DNA of 64,000 nt from positions 6,666,400-6,730,399 of the forward strand of contig NC_031476.1 in assembly GCF_000006565.2 (NCBI RefSeq). The letters run 5' to 3'. The notes below the pieces were generated by a model. That model worked only from the letters and a program-made list of their open reading frames with translations. It had not been told where the DNA came from and made no database searches. This DNA is from Toxoplasma gondii ME49 (Eukaryota > Apicomplexa > Conoidasida > Eucoccidiorida > Sarcocystidae). This document shows positions 46,201 to 59,900 of this stretch, in pieces (within the stretch, counting starts at the first letter, position 1; every line of letters starts with the position of its first letter). Both the position numbers and the translations under genes were made by a program.

Positions 46201-49200
46201 GCGAAGGAGCAAGAATGGAGGCGGCAGAAGCGGGGGAAGAGACGGGAGCCTCTGAAGCGGAAGTCGCGCCTGGGCGAGGTGACCTGAGAGGCGTTCGAGT
46301 CCGATGACCAGTTGCTCTTTCTGCTCTCTGTTCTTCAGCTGGAAAAACAGGCTCTGGCGTCTCCCGGGCCACCCTGCGACTGCGTCGCCTCGTCAAGGTT
46401 CTGGTCTCTGCTCGTCCCTTTTCGGCCGCTTCTTCCTTGTCTAAGCATGCATCTTTCTGTCCCCCTGCCACCGATTCCGCTCCTTTATCGTCTTTCTTTT
46501 GCGTTTCAGTCTCTTGCCCGGACTTCTGCTTCTCTGTAGCAGTTTCATTTGCTTCGTCGAGGCCTTTTCGCTCCGCGTTTTCTCCCAGGAACTCTGCGTC
46601 TTCGTCGCGAAGCGCTGTTCCGCTTTCCTTCCCCTTCTCTTCCCTCTTTGGCTCTCGTCTCTCTTGGAGCTCTCCCAACTCCTCGGTATTCTCTTCATTT
46701 TTCGCCGTCGCGACGCTCCGGTCCGCAGAGAGTCTCTTCGGTTCTTCTGCGCGTTCCGGCGCTTCTGTGTCTGCTTGTTCTTCTTCGTTCCCTGTCTCGC
46801 TGTCACGCTGTTCATCGTCTTCGGTTCGCGTGCTATCTACCACATCTTCTTCTCCTATTCTCTCTGTCCCTCTTTCCTGTTCGCCTCTCTGGCCCGGTTC
46901 GCCCTCTTCTCTTTGAAGAAGGTCTTCTGTAGGCGCCTCACATTCCGCCTCCTCCATCTTCCTTTCGGCATCCGCTGTCTCTTTGACATCCCTACTCATC
47001 TGGCCCTCCTCCCGCGCGTCTTTGCTCGACTGCTTTTTCGTCTTCGTTTCGTTCACCTCCCCTCTCTGTGCTTCTTCGTTGCCATCAACCGGACCATTGC
47101 CTCCACCAGTCTCCTCTTCGAGGCCATGTTTCTGCTCAGTTTCAGCGTCCGCGTTCTCCCAGGTCGCCTCTCCTCGCTCGCTCTCTTCTCTCTTGTGCGC
47201 CTTCGTCTCGCTCTCCACATGGACTTCCTTACTCTGGGGCTCCTCCTGTTTGCGCCGCTCCGCTGCCTCCCTTGGACTCTCCTCGCGGAGCTCCTCTGTC
47301 CCCGGGGCTCGCCGTTCAGCGCCTTCCTTCTTCTCGCTGTCTCCACTGTCTCTCGCTTGCCCCAGAGTCTTCAGCGAGGCTCGCAGCCGCGACCGCCGCA
47401 GTGCCGCGACCGCAGCCGCCGCCGCTGCTTTGACTACGGACTGCTCCACTAGCGACGGACTTGAAAACGAGGAGAGACGAGGAGAAAAAGTGTGAGCGGA
47501 AGACGAGGGCGACTGAGAGGGAGGGACAGAGTGGGAGGGGAGGGAGGAGAACGGCGAGGATGCGACTGAGAACGCCGTCGACGAGGGACAGGAGAGGAGA
47601 CACTGTTTCTCTTCGTCTCGCGCATCTGAAGGACTCTGAGACAGTTCGGAGTTCTCCGTAGGACCAAGGTCGATTGCTTCGCAGATGCCTCCGGTCTTCC
47701 TCAGGCGCTCGCCTTCAAGCAAGCGATCCCAAGCGTAGACAGACGACAGTGGACAGCTGGAGAGGGTGGAACGAGGTGAAGAAGGCGGCCTAGACCGTGT
47801 GTCGAGAGGAGAAAACAGGGAAGGAGAAGGAGAAGAAACGGAAGAAGCAGGAAGGGGACACGAAGAAGGAAACCGAGACGACGAATCAGCTCCTTCTCTC
47901 CGAGTCGCTGCGCGTCGAACGTTCTCCCGAGACAGACTGTTGCAAATGAAGGGAGTGGGCGAGTGCAGTTTCGACCTCGGGAAAGCCATAAACCCTTTTG
48001 GGTCAGATTCACAAGGCTTTTCTTCTTCGGGAGACGACTGTCTCCCTGACATTTGGTCTCTCTCTTTTTCTTCGCTGATCCTTCCCTCTCTCGTGGTCTC
48101 TCCTCTTTCATCTCCCCTCCCGGCGCCTTGTCGCCCTCCCTTGTCGAGATGTGTATTGTCTCCCGGCCATTCTTGTGTCTCACTCGCGATACTTGTCTCG
48201 CTTCCTCTCTCTCGCTTGCCTTCCCCGTCTCGGGTGTCTCCGCCGTCGCACTCTCGCTGGTCCGAACCTGCTTTTCTCGCGCCTCCACAGGCTTCCGAGC
48301 AGCCAGCGACCAGAGTTGGAGCCATGCTCCCAGAAGCAGCCGCGCCTGAAGAAGCGAGAGCCGAAGCCGGCGGAGAAAACGGAACTGGAAAGCTGCGTCG
48401 CCGCTCCTGGAAGTTTCGTCCCTCGACCTCCGCCGTCCCCACCTCGCTGGCCACCGGCAGAGGCGCCGATGTCTCAGAGGAGGCAGCATGAGGCAGTGAC
48501 GACGGAGCCGCAGGGTAATCCTTCGAAGTGGACGGCGAGATGAAACACGGAGCATACTGTAGACCGGCAGACGAGGAAGAGGAAGAAAATGAGGAAGAAG
48601 AGGAAACCGATGGAGAGGAAGAAGACGACAAGGAAGGAGACGAACGCTGAGAAGGCCAGGCAGAACCTGATGCAGGGCGAGATGAAGAGGAGGCTGCAGG
48701 GGAGGCTGCGACCGGCAGAGAAGCAGGGGAAAAGAGAGGAGGCGAACACGACGCAGAGAAAGAGGCAGAAGTAGCAAGCGTAACAGAAGGCACAGAAGCT
48801 GCAAACGTTGCTGCGGATGCGAGCTCCGCTGACCGCGAAGCCGCCGGTCGCACCAGTTGACTGGGGGGGCCGTGGGCTCGCGGTGCCGCGTCGAGAGAAG
48901 ACGACCCGCGAGGGAAACCGCCAGGAGTTCTCGAAAACGGCGAAGATGGAGACGAGAATAACTGTGAGGAAGACGAGGGAGAAGAAGGCGAAAACGAAGA
49001 GGTAGGAAGCGACGAGGACGAGTGAGAAGACAGACTCGATGCCACAGACGGGAAAGAAGACGGAGAGGCTCCCGCGCGCAAGAAATGACTACGCCTGAGA
49101 GGCGACGAACCACCGGATTGGCCTTTGCTTTCGCCCTGAGGCGCAGCCATGACGGTGGTTGGGGACTCCCAGGCCCCTCGGGTTCTCTCTCCCGCAGCAG

Positions 49201-52200
49201 TGTCCCCGAATGTTTGCCTCTCCACATACCCATCCCTGTACCTGTCCTGTTTCTGCCTGGGTTTCCCAGTTTCTCGCTTTTCCGGCAGGTCCTCTGTGTC
49301 GCGACCAGCTGTCTCCTTCGTCACGGTTGGCATCTCCCCTTTGTCTCTGTGCCTCTCCAGTCTTCTGCGTTTCTCTTCTCTGTGTCTTCTCCTCTCTGCT
49401 CCGCCTTCCGCGTCGCCCTCTGCACTCGCACTGCTCCCAAGGCGTCTCACCCTCTGCTCGGAGTCGCTCGACGGCCTCTTCCTTCGCCGGCGTTCACTGT
49501 CTCGGCCGTGTTCTCTCTCCTCGGTTTGCTTTCTTCGCCGCTCCTTGCTGTGTTTCTTCTCGCTTCTGCTGCGTCGTCTCTCTTCTTCTCGATCTCCGAC
49601 GTTGCCGGCCAGGTGCGGACTCGCTTCAGGTTCGCGCCGCCAGGACGGGACTTCTTCTCGAATTTCTCCCTCTTCTTCCTCGCTAAGGTCGACGGCGGGA
49701 GCGAGCAAGCTGTGGCTGGCTCTCGACGCGAAACCCTGGGAAGCCGACTGGGGGTTTTGGCCGGTCTCCACGCGCGCGCGGTCCGTCAGCGTCTTCGCGC
49801 ATTCGGCGTCCCTTTCGCTTCGGTCTCCTCCCTCCCGTCCTCGATCTTCTTTTCCTCGATCTCCTCTCTGACTGTGCTTCCGGTGACGGTTCTCTCGGTC
49901 CCTTCGCCGGCGCTCTTTCGTGTCACGGTCCCTCTTCTCTCTTCTCTGTCTTTCCTCGCCGGACTCGGACCTCGCAGCTCGCGCCGCGCCCCGCGCCTCC
50001 ACAGGGCTCGAAAGCGAGAGGAAGGAGGACGCGCGCGGAGGAGACAGCGTTGCCTCGCGCAGAGGAGACGCGGCGGTCCCGGGAGAAGAAAACGCGAACG
50101 CCGTCTCCTCAGGCCCCGCGTCTGGCCACGCAGTCCACCGCTTTCCGGCCTCGCCAACAGGCGAGTAAAACCAGGTCGGAGCGCAGACAGGGGCGGCCTG
50201 AGACAGCGAAGCCATGAGGCAACTCGAGGTCGGCCCTGCCAGCGCGGGGCAGTTTGTCGGGGCCGTGAGCATCCGCAAGGCTGGGTCGCAGACGAATTTC
50301 GAAGACGGTTCTTTCCTTCTTTCGTCTCTCTCGCTTGTGTGACTCCGCTCTTCTCTGTGCCTGTGGGAAGCCCTCTGCTCCCGCGCGCCTTTCTCGCGGC
50401 GCGACTGCGACTCATGCCGCCCTTCCTTCCGCTCCCGGTCGCCGGCGTGTCTCCCGCGGTCCTGCCTTGTCTCTTTCTCTTTCTCGAGTTTCTTCTCTCT
50501 CTCGCTCCTCCTCTTTTTCCTCTCTCTGTCCTTCTCGCGCTGTTTCTCCCGCTCGCCCCCGTGCGCCTGCTCTCCCGTCTGGTTTTTGTCGCGGCCTACG
50601 CCTGAGGCAAGAGGGGCCGCCGACGGAGAAGAAACGAGGCTCGAAGCAAAAGCGGCAGTGGAAGAGGAAGAAGAGAAAGAGGCCGGGAGAGAGGAGGTGT
50701 GCAAGGCAGACGAGGTTTGCGAGGGAGCGGGAAGCAACGAAGCAACGCGGGAAGACGAACGGTGAGGAGAAGGAGAAGCGCCAGGTGTCGCGCAGGAAGC
50801 AGCGGGAGAGAGAGGCCCCCCTGGAGTTAAGGCGGGGGGCGACTGAGAAGAGGTCGAAGAAGACAAAGACGACAAAGACGAACAAGAGGCAGAGACAGCA
50901 GACGCACAGGAAGAGACAGACGCCGATGACGGAGCCACAGAAGACCACACTCGCTGACTACGCTCAGGGGGAGGTGGGGGAGAAGCCAAAGCAGCAGTTC
51001 GCGTTCCGCCCTTGACGCGGCTTTGAGGAAAAAGAGGAAAGCTGGAATCCGCCATCGCGTCCTGCGAGCAAGTCCGCGATGAAGTCACCGTCAACAGAGA
51101 GAGTGGAGCGGAAGACGGGTGGACGGACGCACCCGAGGCTCCCGCAGACGAAGGCGAGGGAAGCGCAGACCAAGAAGCAGCGAGAGGCGCAGCTACAGAG
51201 GAGGCGAGAGACGAATTCGACAGGGAAAGACAGTTCGCCGACCTGTGATGGAGCGCCGAGGAAGCCAGAGGCACCGAAGGGCTTGTTGCAGGGGGTGCCT
51301 CCAGTTCCTCCGTCTTCCTCCCGGAAAGAAAAGCGGGAGCCGACGGGCGTCGTCTGTCGGCGGGTCGCACGCGATCACCATTCCCAAACCGCTTCATCGG
51401 ATTCGAAATGAGGAAGGAGTCGCGCTTCTGTTGGTTCTCTCCCTTCCCGGTAGCCTCGCCGCTTCGCCGGCTCTTCCGCTCCTCCCGCGAAGAGATTGGA
51501 CACGGAAGAAGAGGCGGCGAAGCTGAAGAGAGGCGTCCAGAAGCAGACAGCGAAGAAGCGCGCAACGCTTGGGCCGCAGAGTGAGACTCAGACGCTCCAG
51601 GGGTCCCCACGGAGAGCGGGAGAGGGCGATCCAGAGATGGCGTGACGGACGAGACGCGGGGAGTCGCACCTTCTTCCTCGACGACCCATGGATCCTTCTC
51701 TTCCAGTTGTGTCTGGCGTCTGTTTGTTTCTTTGTGGCTGCATTCCTTTATTCGACTGGCTTTGCTCTCCGCCTCCACAGAGAGCGTCGGTGAGGGCGAA
51801 GACGAAGGCACACGCTCAGAAGGCGAAAACGAGGCGGCCGGACAAGAGATACCGCATTCGGCCTGATCTGGATCGCGCTGCTTCTTGGCCGTTCTCGCCT
51901 TGAGGCGGGGGTCTCTATTCTTCTGCTCGGCTTCGTCTGTAGGCTTCCTTCTCGCTTCCATTTCGCTGCCAGGGGATGCCCAAGACGAACATGTCGACGC
52001 GTCGCCACCTGGACCCGAAGAAGGCCCAGAGGCGACGGGTCCTACCGGCGGCTGGCGGGGAAGCACGCGAGAACAGGTTTCATCTGAGTGCGGTCCGTGT
52101 TCAGACGCAGACGAGGCGCGGTCTCGGAAGCCGAGACTCGGCTGGGGCTCGGAGCCCCGCCGCTCGCGGTTGCTCTCTTCTCGCTCTTTTCGGCCTAGAG

Positions 52201-52759
52201 GAGGGTCCCCCGAGGGCGGCCCGCGACAAAGGAGCGGACCAGGGGGAGAGAAGAAGGACGAAGGAAAGGGGGAGAAGTACGGAGGCGGTAGAGGACAGAA
52301 AGGCGAGGCGTAGGGAAGGGACGAGCAGGGCAGAGGATGTGGAAAAGACTGGAGTTGGAAGAAGGACGCTTGGGGTGCAGAAGTAGCTGGAAACGGAATG
52401 AAAGGCGGGGGACGTGCCAGGGGGGGAAACGACGGAAGGGCGGGGCCTTGCGCGCTGCCTTGCTTCGAAAACGACATGCGTCTCCCTCCTGCGCGCTCTC
52501 GCATGGACTCTCTGAAGTAGTGGGCGCTCCCCCGCCTTCGGGTCTCCCGACCCCGCGGCTTCTCAGAGTCGACTCGGTCTCCGACCGCAGGCGAGACGAA
52601 CTGGCTCGCCTCGCTCGCCCACGCCCCGACCTGGGCGCGGTGTCTCTCTCGCACGTTCTCCTTACCGTCCTCGCGCGCAGAGAGGCTCTCGGGCCCTCGC
52701 CCCGCGTCGCCTCGGCCTCCGCGCAAGACGGTAACCTCGCCGCCTTCGAGAAATGCCAT
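40248..52759 (-). CDS. Giant protein kinase with non-RD catalytic loop, 2 exons
   Basis: This is a eukaryotic-type protein kinase of 4032 residues. Exons are 52759-41829 and 41415-40248, joined AG+C (Ser) with a good donor (ctgcag/gtgagg). The ATG opens the long frame (MAFLEGGEVTV). Residues 1 to about 2480 are disordered: Ser runs, Arg/Glu/Lys/Asp-rich stretches (RSEREKKLEKEKE) and many SP sites, suggesting a nuclear protein. The kinase domain starts near 2490. It has a glycine loop LGRGTFGNVF (about 2508), the ATP-binding lysine in LAIKEY (2592), a catalytic loop IVDIKVSN (Asp 2847, Lys 2849, Asn 2852), DFG at 2874, NAPEAL (Glu 2926) and DAWSFG at 3317. His-Arg of HRD is replaced by Ile-Val, so it is a non-RD kinase but keeps Lys, Asp, Asn and DFG. 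About 390 extra residues separate APE from helix F, and another insert follows. The second exon holds the final C-lobe helices (LLSYDAPERLLPAEALGHAWF without its first residue fits the usual end) and a 300-residue tail. No close kinase family is recognised. Confidence 0.85.
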
Positions 52760-55700
52760 CGCGAGCGAGTCGCGAGCAGCCGTGGCGACACTTTGGATTC
52801 CAAGTACACTGGACTCACGTCCGTCCAGCTCCTCGCTCGCTTCTCATCCTTTGCAGAGACCCATGCGTTGCCAGGCTTCTCTACGGGGGTGAGGGGACCC
52901 ACTGGGTGCGTCAGGTTCGCCAGTGCATCCGAAGAAAGGAGCGATTCCCTAAGAGGTGAAGTGAAACCCAGTTGGGACGCGAGAGAAGGCAGACTCAGAG
53001 GGAAGGCGCGAGAGAAGAGGAGGCAAGACGACGCCGGGGGTTGTGAGCGAAGACACAGCCGCGGGAGGAATACAGGGCGCGCGAGAAGGAAGCGTCAGTT
53101 CTTGCTGAAAAGGGTGGAAGACGGGACAACGAGAGACAGAGTGGCAAAAACGAAAAGAAAAAACAGCTTGCCAGCACATACAGAGGATGACGTAGAGCAG
53201 CCTAGCAGCCAAAAAGGTTTGGACCTCCACCCCGAGGTCGAGACAGATCTGGTCACCTGTCAAAAAAAAAGGAACGGTTGTCACGGGCCGCACCAAGCAC
53301 CCATGAGCACATTTATACACAAGCTTAGACGCATGCGCATTCAGGAATGGGCAGTCGCTCTCAAAAGTCAGACATTCCGCGTGTGCGTTCTCAACGGGAT
53401 TGTGAATCTCGGGATCAGCTGATGCGGAACCAGGATCATTCTCTGAAAGACCTGGAGTTGGACAATGTGGACAAAGAGAAAACGGAAACCCGCGAAAATG
53501 TTCGAGGGCCGACAATCAGCGAAAAAGAAAACGAGAAGCCTCTTTCATAAAAAAACGAAAGTGGCTGCATATACAACCGACGCCGTGTGTGCGTGCACCG
53601 CCGTAAAGGGGGGTGTCACTGAAACGACTTTGCAGTTTCCCGACTGAAGACTGCACGGCCTTGAAAACACAAAAAAGAACGCAGTGGAAGGAGATGCCTT
53701 CAATTTGGGCCAACTCGATTTCTGGGAAAAATCATCTCGTGCCTTCCTGGAAGCAGGAGATATGAAGACAACGCAGGTGTTGGTCCATTGTACCAGAGAG
53801 GACACGAAACAGAGCAGGGCGCAGGGCGCGCTAGAGCTTCGCAGCTTCCTTTGGAGGGAAACGGGAGGGACGGAAATATGAAGGACAAAGACGGAAAGGA
53901 AAGAAGAGAAGCCACCGGGAACCTGACGAGTGGAACTGGTTCCACCGCGCAAAGGGGGGGCTTCGGTTGTGTAACGTTCGAGTTTTCGCACCGTTCCGCG
54001 CTTGCTTCTTAAAAAGAATGTCCTGCTTGGCAGCACAACAGCGAGCTGCAGAGAAAAGGTGGAGACGGCTTCCAGTGCTTGCGTTCTCTGGCCAGAAAAA
54101 AACGCACAAGAAGGCGAAACGCACCCGGGAAACGTCGAACAGGCGCTTGCTAGTCACCGCGTTTTCTCCGCGGGTTCACACGTTCCGTGGAAGACAGCAA
54201 CAGCGGACGGCAGCGGGGAAACAGAGGGTGGTGTGTGGTGTGTGTCTCGTGTCTGGAGGGGGGAAACACACGCCAGCTGAGCGAACAATCGACAGGTGCC
54301 GGCAAAGCTGCTTGTGTTCGAGAAGAGATTTGAAGCTGGTACAAAGATATCGAGTAAGTCGAAGAGCCACCCGTCCCAGTACTTTCCATGTTCTGTTTTT
54401 AGTCCCCCCCTTCCTAAAAAGGAGTAACCTTCCACCAGGCCGAGACAGCGAGCAAGAAGGTGCCTACGGAGGGAGACGTGACTAGCGTCAGATCGCAGTG
54501 TCAGTGGATACAGTCTCCGTACAAATGATCCGCGATGCAGAACTGTGAAATCTAAAGCTCAGATCCAAATCTGGGTCACAGTCCTCTGTTGTTCTGTGCT
54601 GACGAGAGACCAGAGTGTGGAGGGAAGAATCTCTCATGTCCCCTGGGCACTTACGCCTCATTCGGCCCGATCATCTCCCGTCGCCTGTACACGACGACGA
54701 CGCTGCTTCGCACCATGCTTAGAAACCATTTTCGCGCGAGAGCATTCACTGAACATAAATGCCCAGTGCTGATTTGTATCAACACCCTTACCACGATGTG
54801 TAGCGGCACCCTCGCTGATGTGTCGCGTCGTGCATCGATTCACGAAGTGACACCAGAGAGGGTTTCAGAGTCTATGTAACGAGTGGCTCCTTCTTCGGCT
54901 CTGTCTCAGAAAACATGAAGCTGTTGTGCTCGTGCTACGTTTTGCTTCAGAGTGGCCTGACAAAGCCGGATGACCTGTGAACCGATTCGTTCACCGATCG
55001 CAAGGCGCGGGGCTGCGTATCGTGTTTGAAACCGAACGATCTTTCTCTCCACACACGCACAGCGTCAGATTCGTAGTAGGTCACAAGCGGGCATGAGAAT
55101 GGCCTCTTGTCTAGCAGCGCGAGTGTCTCAGTGGCTCCTCCATAGTTGTGATGGCCGAGTGAGTGTCGTTCCCCTTTTAGACAAAAGCATCACCACGGTT
55201 ATACGTCGTTGCGTTTTTGTTTACACTCCAGTATTGTCTTTGGCTGTTGCGTCTCTGCTTCGTTCGAGGAATTGTTTGACATCTACGCAAGACGGAAACT
55301 GCCCGTATTGCCACAAACAGCTCATGTCGGATGTCTCTCGCACGCCCCCTCTGGTCTCCTCGTGTATGCGGCCTGCTCACAATTTTTCGCTCTACTAGCA
55401 GCGTTTTGGTGCGATGTTCTAACATAGTAGAAGGGTTAGCAGCTCGACACACTGCTCGCCGGTGGGGGATTTGACCCTGAGAGTCGTCTCCAGTGCGCTC
55501 TCTTTAGACATTGTAGCATGCCTTTGTCTCTAGGCAGAGCCTCAAAAGTCAACAGGGACGCAAAATAAACGAAAGCTAAGCAGTGTGAAATGAAAAAGGC
55601 AACGATGCCCAGAAACCTCAGGAACAGACGCCTGACAGGCGTCATATAAGTAGAACAGCCACCCTGTTTTCCTATTGGCGGACGGCTGCCTTTCTTCCCC

Positions 55701-56914
55701 ATCATCTGTTGATGTCTCTGGCAGTGTCGGTTCTAGCGCGGAAGGGTGGTCAAATTTGTAGTTGCGTTTTACCAGTGTTTTCCACTAAAGCCCCGCCCCC
55801 TAGAAAGGAGCATCCCCCCTGCCTTCTGTGCTGGTCGCGTAAATCTGAGTTAATATCACCATCTTGACAGAATACCAACACACACTGTTCACCGCGTTAA
55901 AACACAAACTCATCCTACACGGTTCTACACGTGCATGCGAATGTTTCCGGCACGTTGCAGACGTATTCTCATCGGTGATGCAAGCTGTGGTTTTTCCTGT
56001 TGTATTATTAATTGTACTAAAGTGGCTTTTTTCGTTCATACGAGTGCTACCGAGTCGATCCGGTGAGCGGCCCAGTTTCCTGAGTGAAGCGTCCGTGCGC
56101 CTTGCTCCTGAGACTGTCGAAAAGGTGAATCTTTTTGAAGAGTGTAGAGCGCCAAGGTCGGAAGTGACGAAGGCGCAAAACCTATGCTTTCTGTCTCGCT
56201 GGGTGTCTTGAGCAGACGTGCGGTCGGCTTGCACGATTTTCCCCGGCTCCGCCGCGGTTGCGACAGAACCCAATGCGTGCAATAGGAGAAAGTGTGTAAA
56301 GTGAAAAAAGTGACGACTGCCCCATCACGGCATGCCGTTCTCGCGAATGACACAGATTGAACAAACGGGAACACTGGTTTTTTGCCTGTTAGTCAAAATC
56401 GATGTCATATGTGCCTGAGAACTATCTCTGTCGTTTTCCGGTTCCGTCTTTCCTCCCTACTCCACATTTTTCCGTTTTTCTACAGACTTCTCCACAGGTC
56501 TTCAGTCCGGCCGGGAAAAAGGGAGGTCCTCTCGCCCGCGAGAAAAGACTCCCGCTCGGGCTGTTTCTCTTGCGGTTCATTTCTCTATCGAATTTCGTTC
56601 GACCCTACAGCGCTCAATCTGGAGAAAGCAGCAATGGTCACGGCAAAAGCTCTTGTGGTAGCTGTCGCCGGCACGAGGCCCAGAAGCTCCTGGCGTCCAT
56701 GGCACCGCAGGATTGCGTCTGCCTACGACAAAGACTGTCCCGAGGGCCCCCGGCAAACAAAAGCATTCAAAATCTAAAACGGTAGTCCAACCAGCAGTGT
56801 ATAATCATAAGAGACAACCTATAAGCAATCCTGTATCACAGAAGATTACTTCCAGTACAGTGGCGCCGATCATACCAGCACCAGAGTAGCGGATACATCC
56901 CTGGTCGCGCGGCC
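52760..56914. other. Long intergenic region upstream of the kinase
   Basis: About 4.2 kb separates the kinase ATG from the stop of the KIFBP homologue; both genes are on the minus strand. The first several hundred bases beyond the kinase ATG are open on the plus strand but read as Arg-rich noise that continues from the antisense of the kinase. Elsewhere frames are short. The region probably contains the kinase promoter and 5' UTR and the 3' UTR of the KIFBP gene. I found no RNA gene and no mobile element. A frame of 101 codons with an ATG at 55093 has no supporting feature. Confidence 0.55.
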
Positions 56915-59900
56915 TCATCGCCCGAGAGCAGCCAACTTGGAAATGCGCAGAGGCAGCAGCTGGAGCGTCTGTTCGCACTGAAAAAACAAGACAAGGATCC
57001 AGAGAGTAAGCGAAAGGTGAACGGTAAAACGTCCAAGCCAGGCCGTGCTTGTGCTGGACTACGGACGTTCCCCAAGAGTCAGAAGCGCAGTGGACAAGGT
57101 TGAGGGCGCGGAGACACGCGTGCAGCAAGAGAAGGCGAACCGGGTCTACGGAGTGATGAAGGACGTAGAAATGAATGCCGGAAAAAAGGGCCGAGGGAGA
57201 AAACAGTTCAGGCGAGAATGAAGAGGCAGCTTCCGGATACGCAGGAAAAGGGGAATTGCGTCTTACCAAAGAGAGCTGCCGAAGCAGGAACGAGTCAGAA
57301 GACTCGGTCTCACGCTGGGACAGAAAGTTTCTCAGCCACTCGTACTCCTGTGACCAACGAGAGCAAAACACGGAAAAAGTCCGTTGTCATACCCTCGCAA
57401 ATGTACGTTTTCCTCGCTTCTCGCGGGACCAACGGCGACGTACAGAGATAGAAACGCTTGTCCTTATACTCGCTTGAAAGCCGAAATGCCTCATATCAAA
57501 AAATGACAAAAGGCTTCACTCATACATATATTTCATGAAGCATGAAGATATGGGTAGATGTTGACATACAGCTGCATCCGCAGCTAGAGGGAAGAATATC
57601 CATACGCGTACACAGAGTTCTCTGTTTATAAATAGGTATGCATGTACACTTTGTAGGCAAACACACACTGGGGGGCGGATCAAAGCGATTTCTCTGTGGT
57701 TCTCCCACGAGGACAAGGCCGCCCGTGAGCGACTCCGAACAAGGGAAAACACAGAAGAGAAGTGTCTTTCGTGGAATAAAAAAGCAAAGGACGTACCTTC
57801 AGAGAGCGAACCATGCCCTGAATCATCTCATCGCGATCTCGTCCGAGTCTCATCAACATTTTCGCTCGAGTCAGACGCGCAGCAAGGTAGAGCGGCAGCA
57901 GCTCCTCGCAGACTTCGTTCTCTTCTGTCTTCTGGCTCCGCGACGAGGCTTTCTGAAAGGGCCAGTGCGTAGCGAGAGAAACAGGCAGGCAAATGAGGTT
58001 GCTGAGCAACAGGTACGGAAGGCCCAAAGCGGCGCGGACACAGGCGGGTAAAAGCAGAGACGAGCTCTTCAATCTCCCTGCCAATTGGATAGGGAAACGC
58101 GAGACTCGCGGATAGATGAGGCGACGCAAGTACATGCATGAACCAGACAGTCCAAGCGTGAATGACACACATATAGGCGCAAAGCACAGGCGGCAAGTAT
58201 AGAGGGAAAGGCAAGGAGAGATAAAAAGAGCAACAGAAAGACAGAAAGAACGTGTCAAACAGAAACACGGAGAGACGAAGGGAGCGAGAGACATACAGAA
58301 AGCGTCAGGAATCACAAGAGTACTCTCGAGCACAAGTTCGCGCTGGTGAACAGGGAGGCGAGTGATATGGTGTGAGAGGAGGAAGATGTGCTTGAGTTTC
58401 AGGCGCATCTCTTCGGTAAATTCCTGAGAATTCTCTACCTTCTGGAAAGACTCAATGAACTCTGAGAAGTGGGCGACGCTCCGCTCGGCGTATCCGTGCA
58501 ATTTTGTACTTTTTCGCATACCTAGCAGAAAAGCCAGAGAAGAAAGGAGACGCTCGAGACGAATGAAGGTCAGTCCAGTTGCGAGACAGCGAAAACACGC
58601 GAAAAGAAAAGTGGGCGAACATGAATAACGCCGGCCTCTCTCCTTCAGTACAAGGACTCACTATGTACATCCGTACATCTGAGCTGGTGCTTGGCTGTAT
58701 ACGCTAGACGCTAATCTCCCGGCTAAACCTCCCTTTTCTTTGAAAAACAGTTCCGTCCTCGTTGTTAGTATGATTTCAAAGTACCAGAGAAGCCTTGAGT
58801 CTCCACTCATTCGGAACTATACATATATGTATTTATGTATGAATACGTACACTTCGGTACGTAGACGTATGCATCAATCGAGAGACGAAGAGAGATAATG
58901 AGGGAGGAAGGCAGTCTAGTAAGTCGGCATCACTTCTGTGTGTTTTCACAAACGCAGAGGTGCGATCCGAACAAACGAAAGCATGTGCGAACAATCGTGG
59001 GATGCCGTAAGGAGACTGTCGCGGCGATCGATAATAGAAGCTCACACGAAAAAATGCCAGGGGCGCGGGGGGGCTCATTAACTACGAAGTGAGTGTGAAG
59101 AGAAGAGAGACACTTGAGACGCGAGGGAAGACCAGGAAATGAGGAGGGTATAAACGTGAACGACAAAACCGACGCACAGGCCGCAAAAGAGCGAAGAAGG
59201 CGCGAGCTTTCGAAGCGACCCTGAACATCGCCTATCTGCGACAGCTGCTTCCCTGCACTCTGAGGAAGGACCTTCGTTTTTTCTCTGGGAAAACGCTTAC
59301 GGGTGACTTCCTCCCGCTGGACAACATCCGGGTTCATTTCAGTGACATCTGTGAAAAGTTAAAACACAAAGACCGCCGCTCAATCTCTCATCCCCAAGGC
59401 CACTTGGGAGAGGCTTGCGAAGAGGAAAGCACCTGAGTCCCGTGGCGATTCTCCCGCAGGCCACCGACATTGTGGGGTCTTCTTCACTCCCGCCTCCCAT
59501 CGCTCTCTGGTTTTCTCTGACTCGCTTCATGGTTTTTGCTGTGGTGATCATCCTTCTTCATTCTGACTTCCAGGGTAACTCCGTCTGATTCTGTCGTTCC
59601 TCCCGTCCTTCTGTGCTTGGGTCCCTTCTCTCTCAATGCACGGTTTTCTCGGCTTCCTTTTAGCGGGCACCCCACTCGTTCGTTTGTCATCCGACACTGC
59701 GTCTCTCTCATGAAGTCTTGGCAATTTAAACTAAACCGCATCCGACTGGATTCTCACTCGCTGCCTCGCGAGGCTCCTCTCCTCGCGGGATTCACAGAAC
59801 TCCTAGATCCAGAAGGGAGGACGTGCATGCCAACGAAACAAACGTTACATATAAGAAGACTAATCCAATGTTTTCATCCAAGCTGGGTGTTTCAAGAGGC

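Noticed and set aside
41852..53422. Many plus-strand open frames of 60-530 codons opposite the kinase gene (for example near 42771-44000 and 49022-50605)
   Set aside because: They are antisense shadows of a GC-rich 10.9-kb coding exon, with compositions that mirror its Ser/Arg/Glu codons. The minus strand carries the recognisable kinase motifs.
55093..55398. 101-codon plus-strand frame with ATG
   Set aside because: No neighbouring splice sites, no recognisable motif and composition like the surrounding noncoding sequence.
57954..58438. Extension of the KIFBP exon through VENSQEFTEEMRLKLKH
   Set aside because: The donor cagaag/gtagag at 58438 and the acceptor at 57953 restore the family alignment (FIESFQK joined to the exon with ELLPLYLAARL). 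The retained sequence has no family counterpart and would break spacing.
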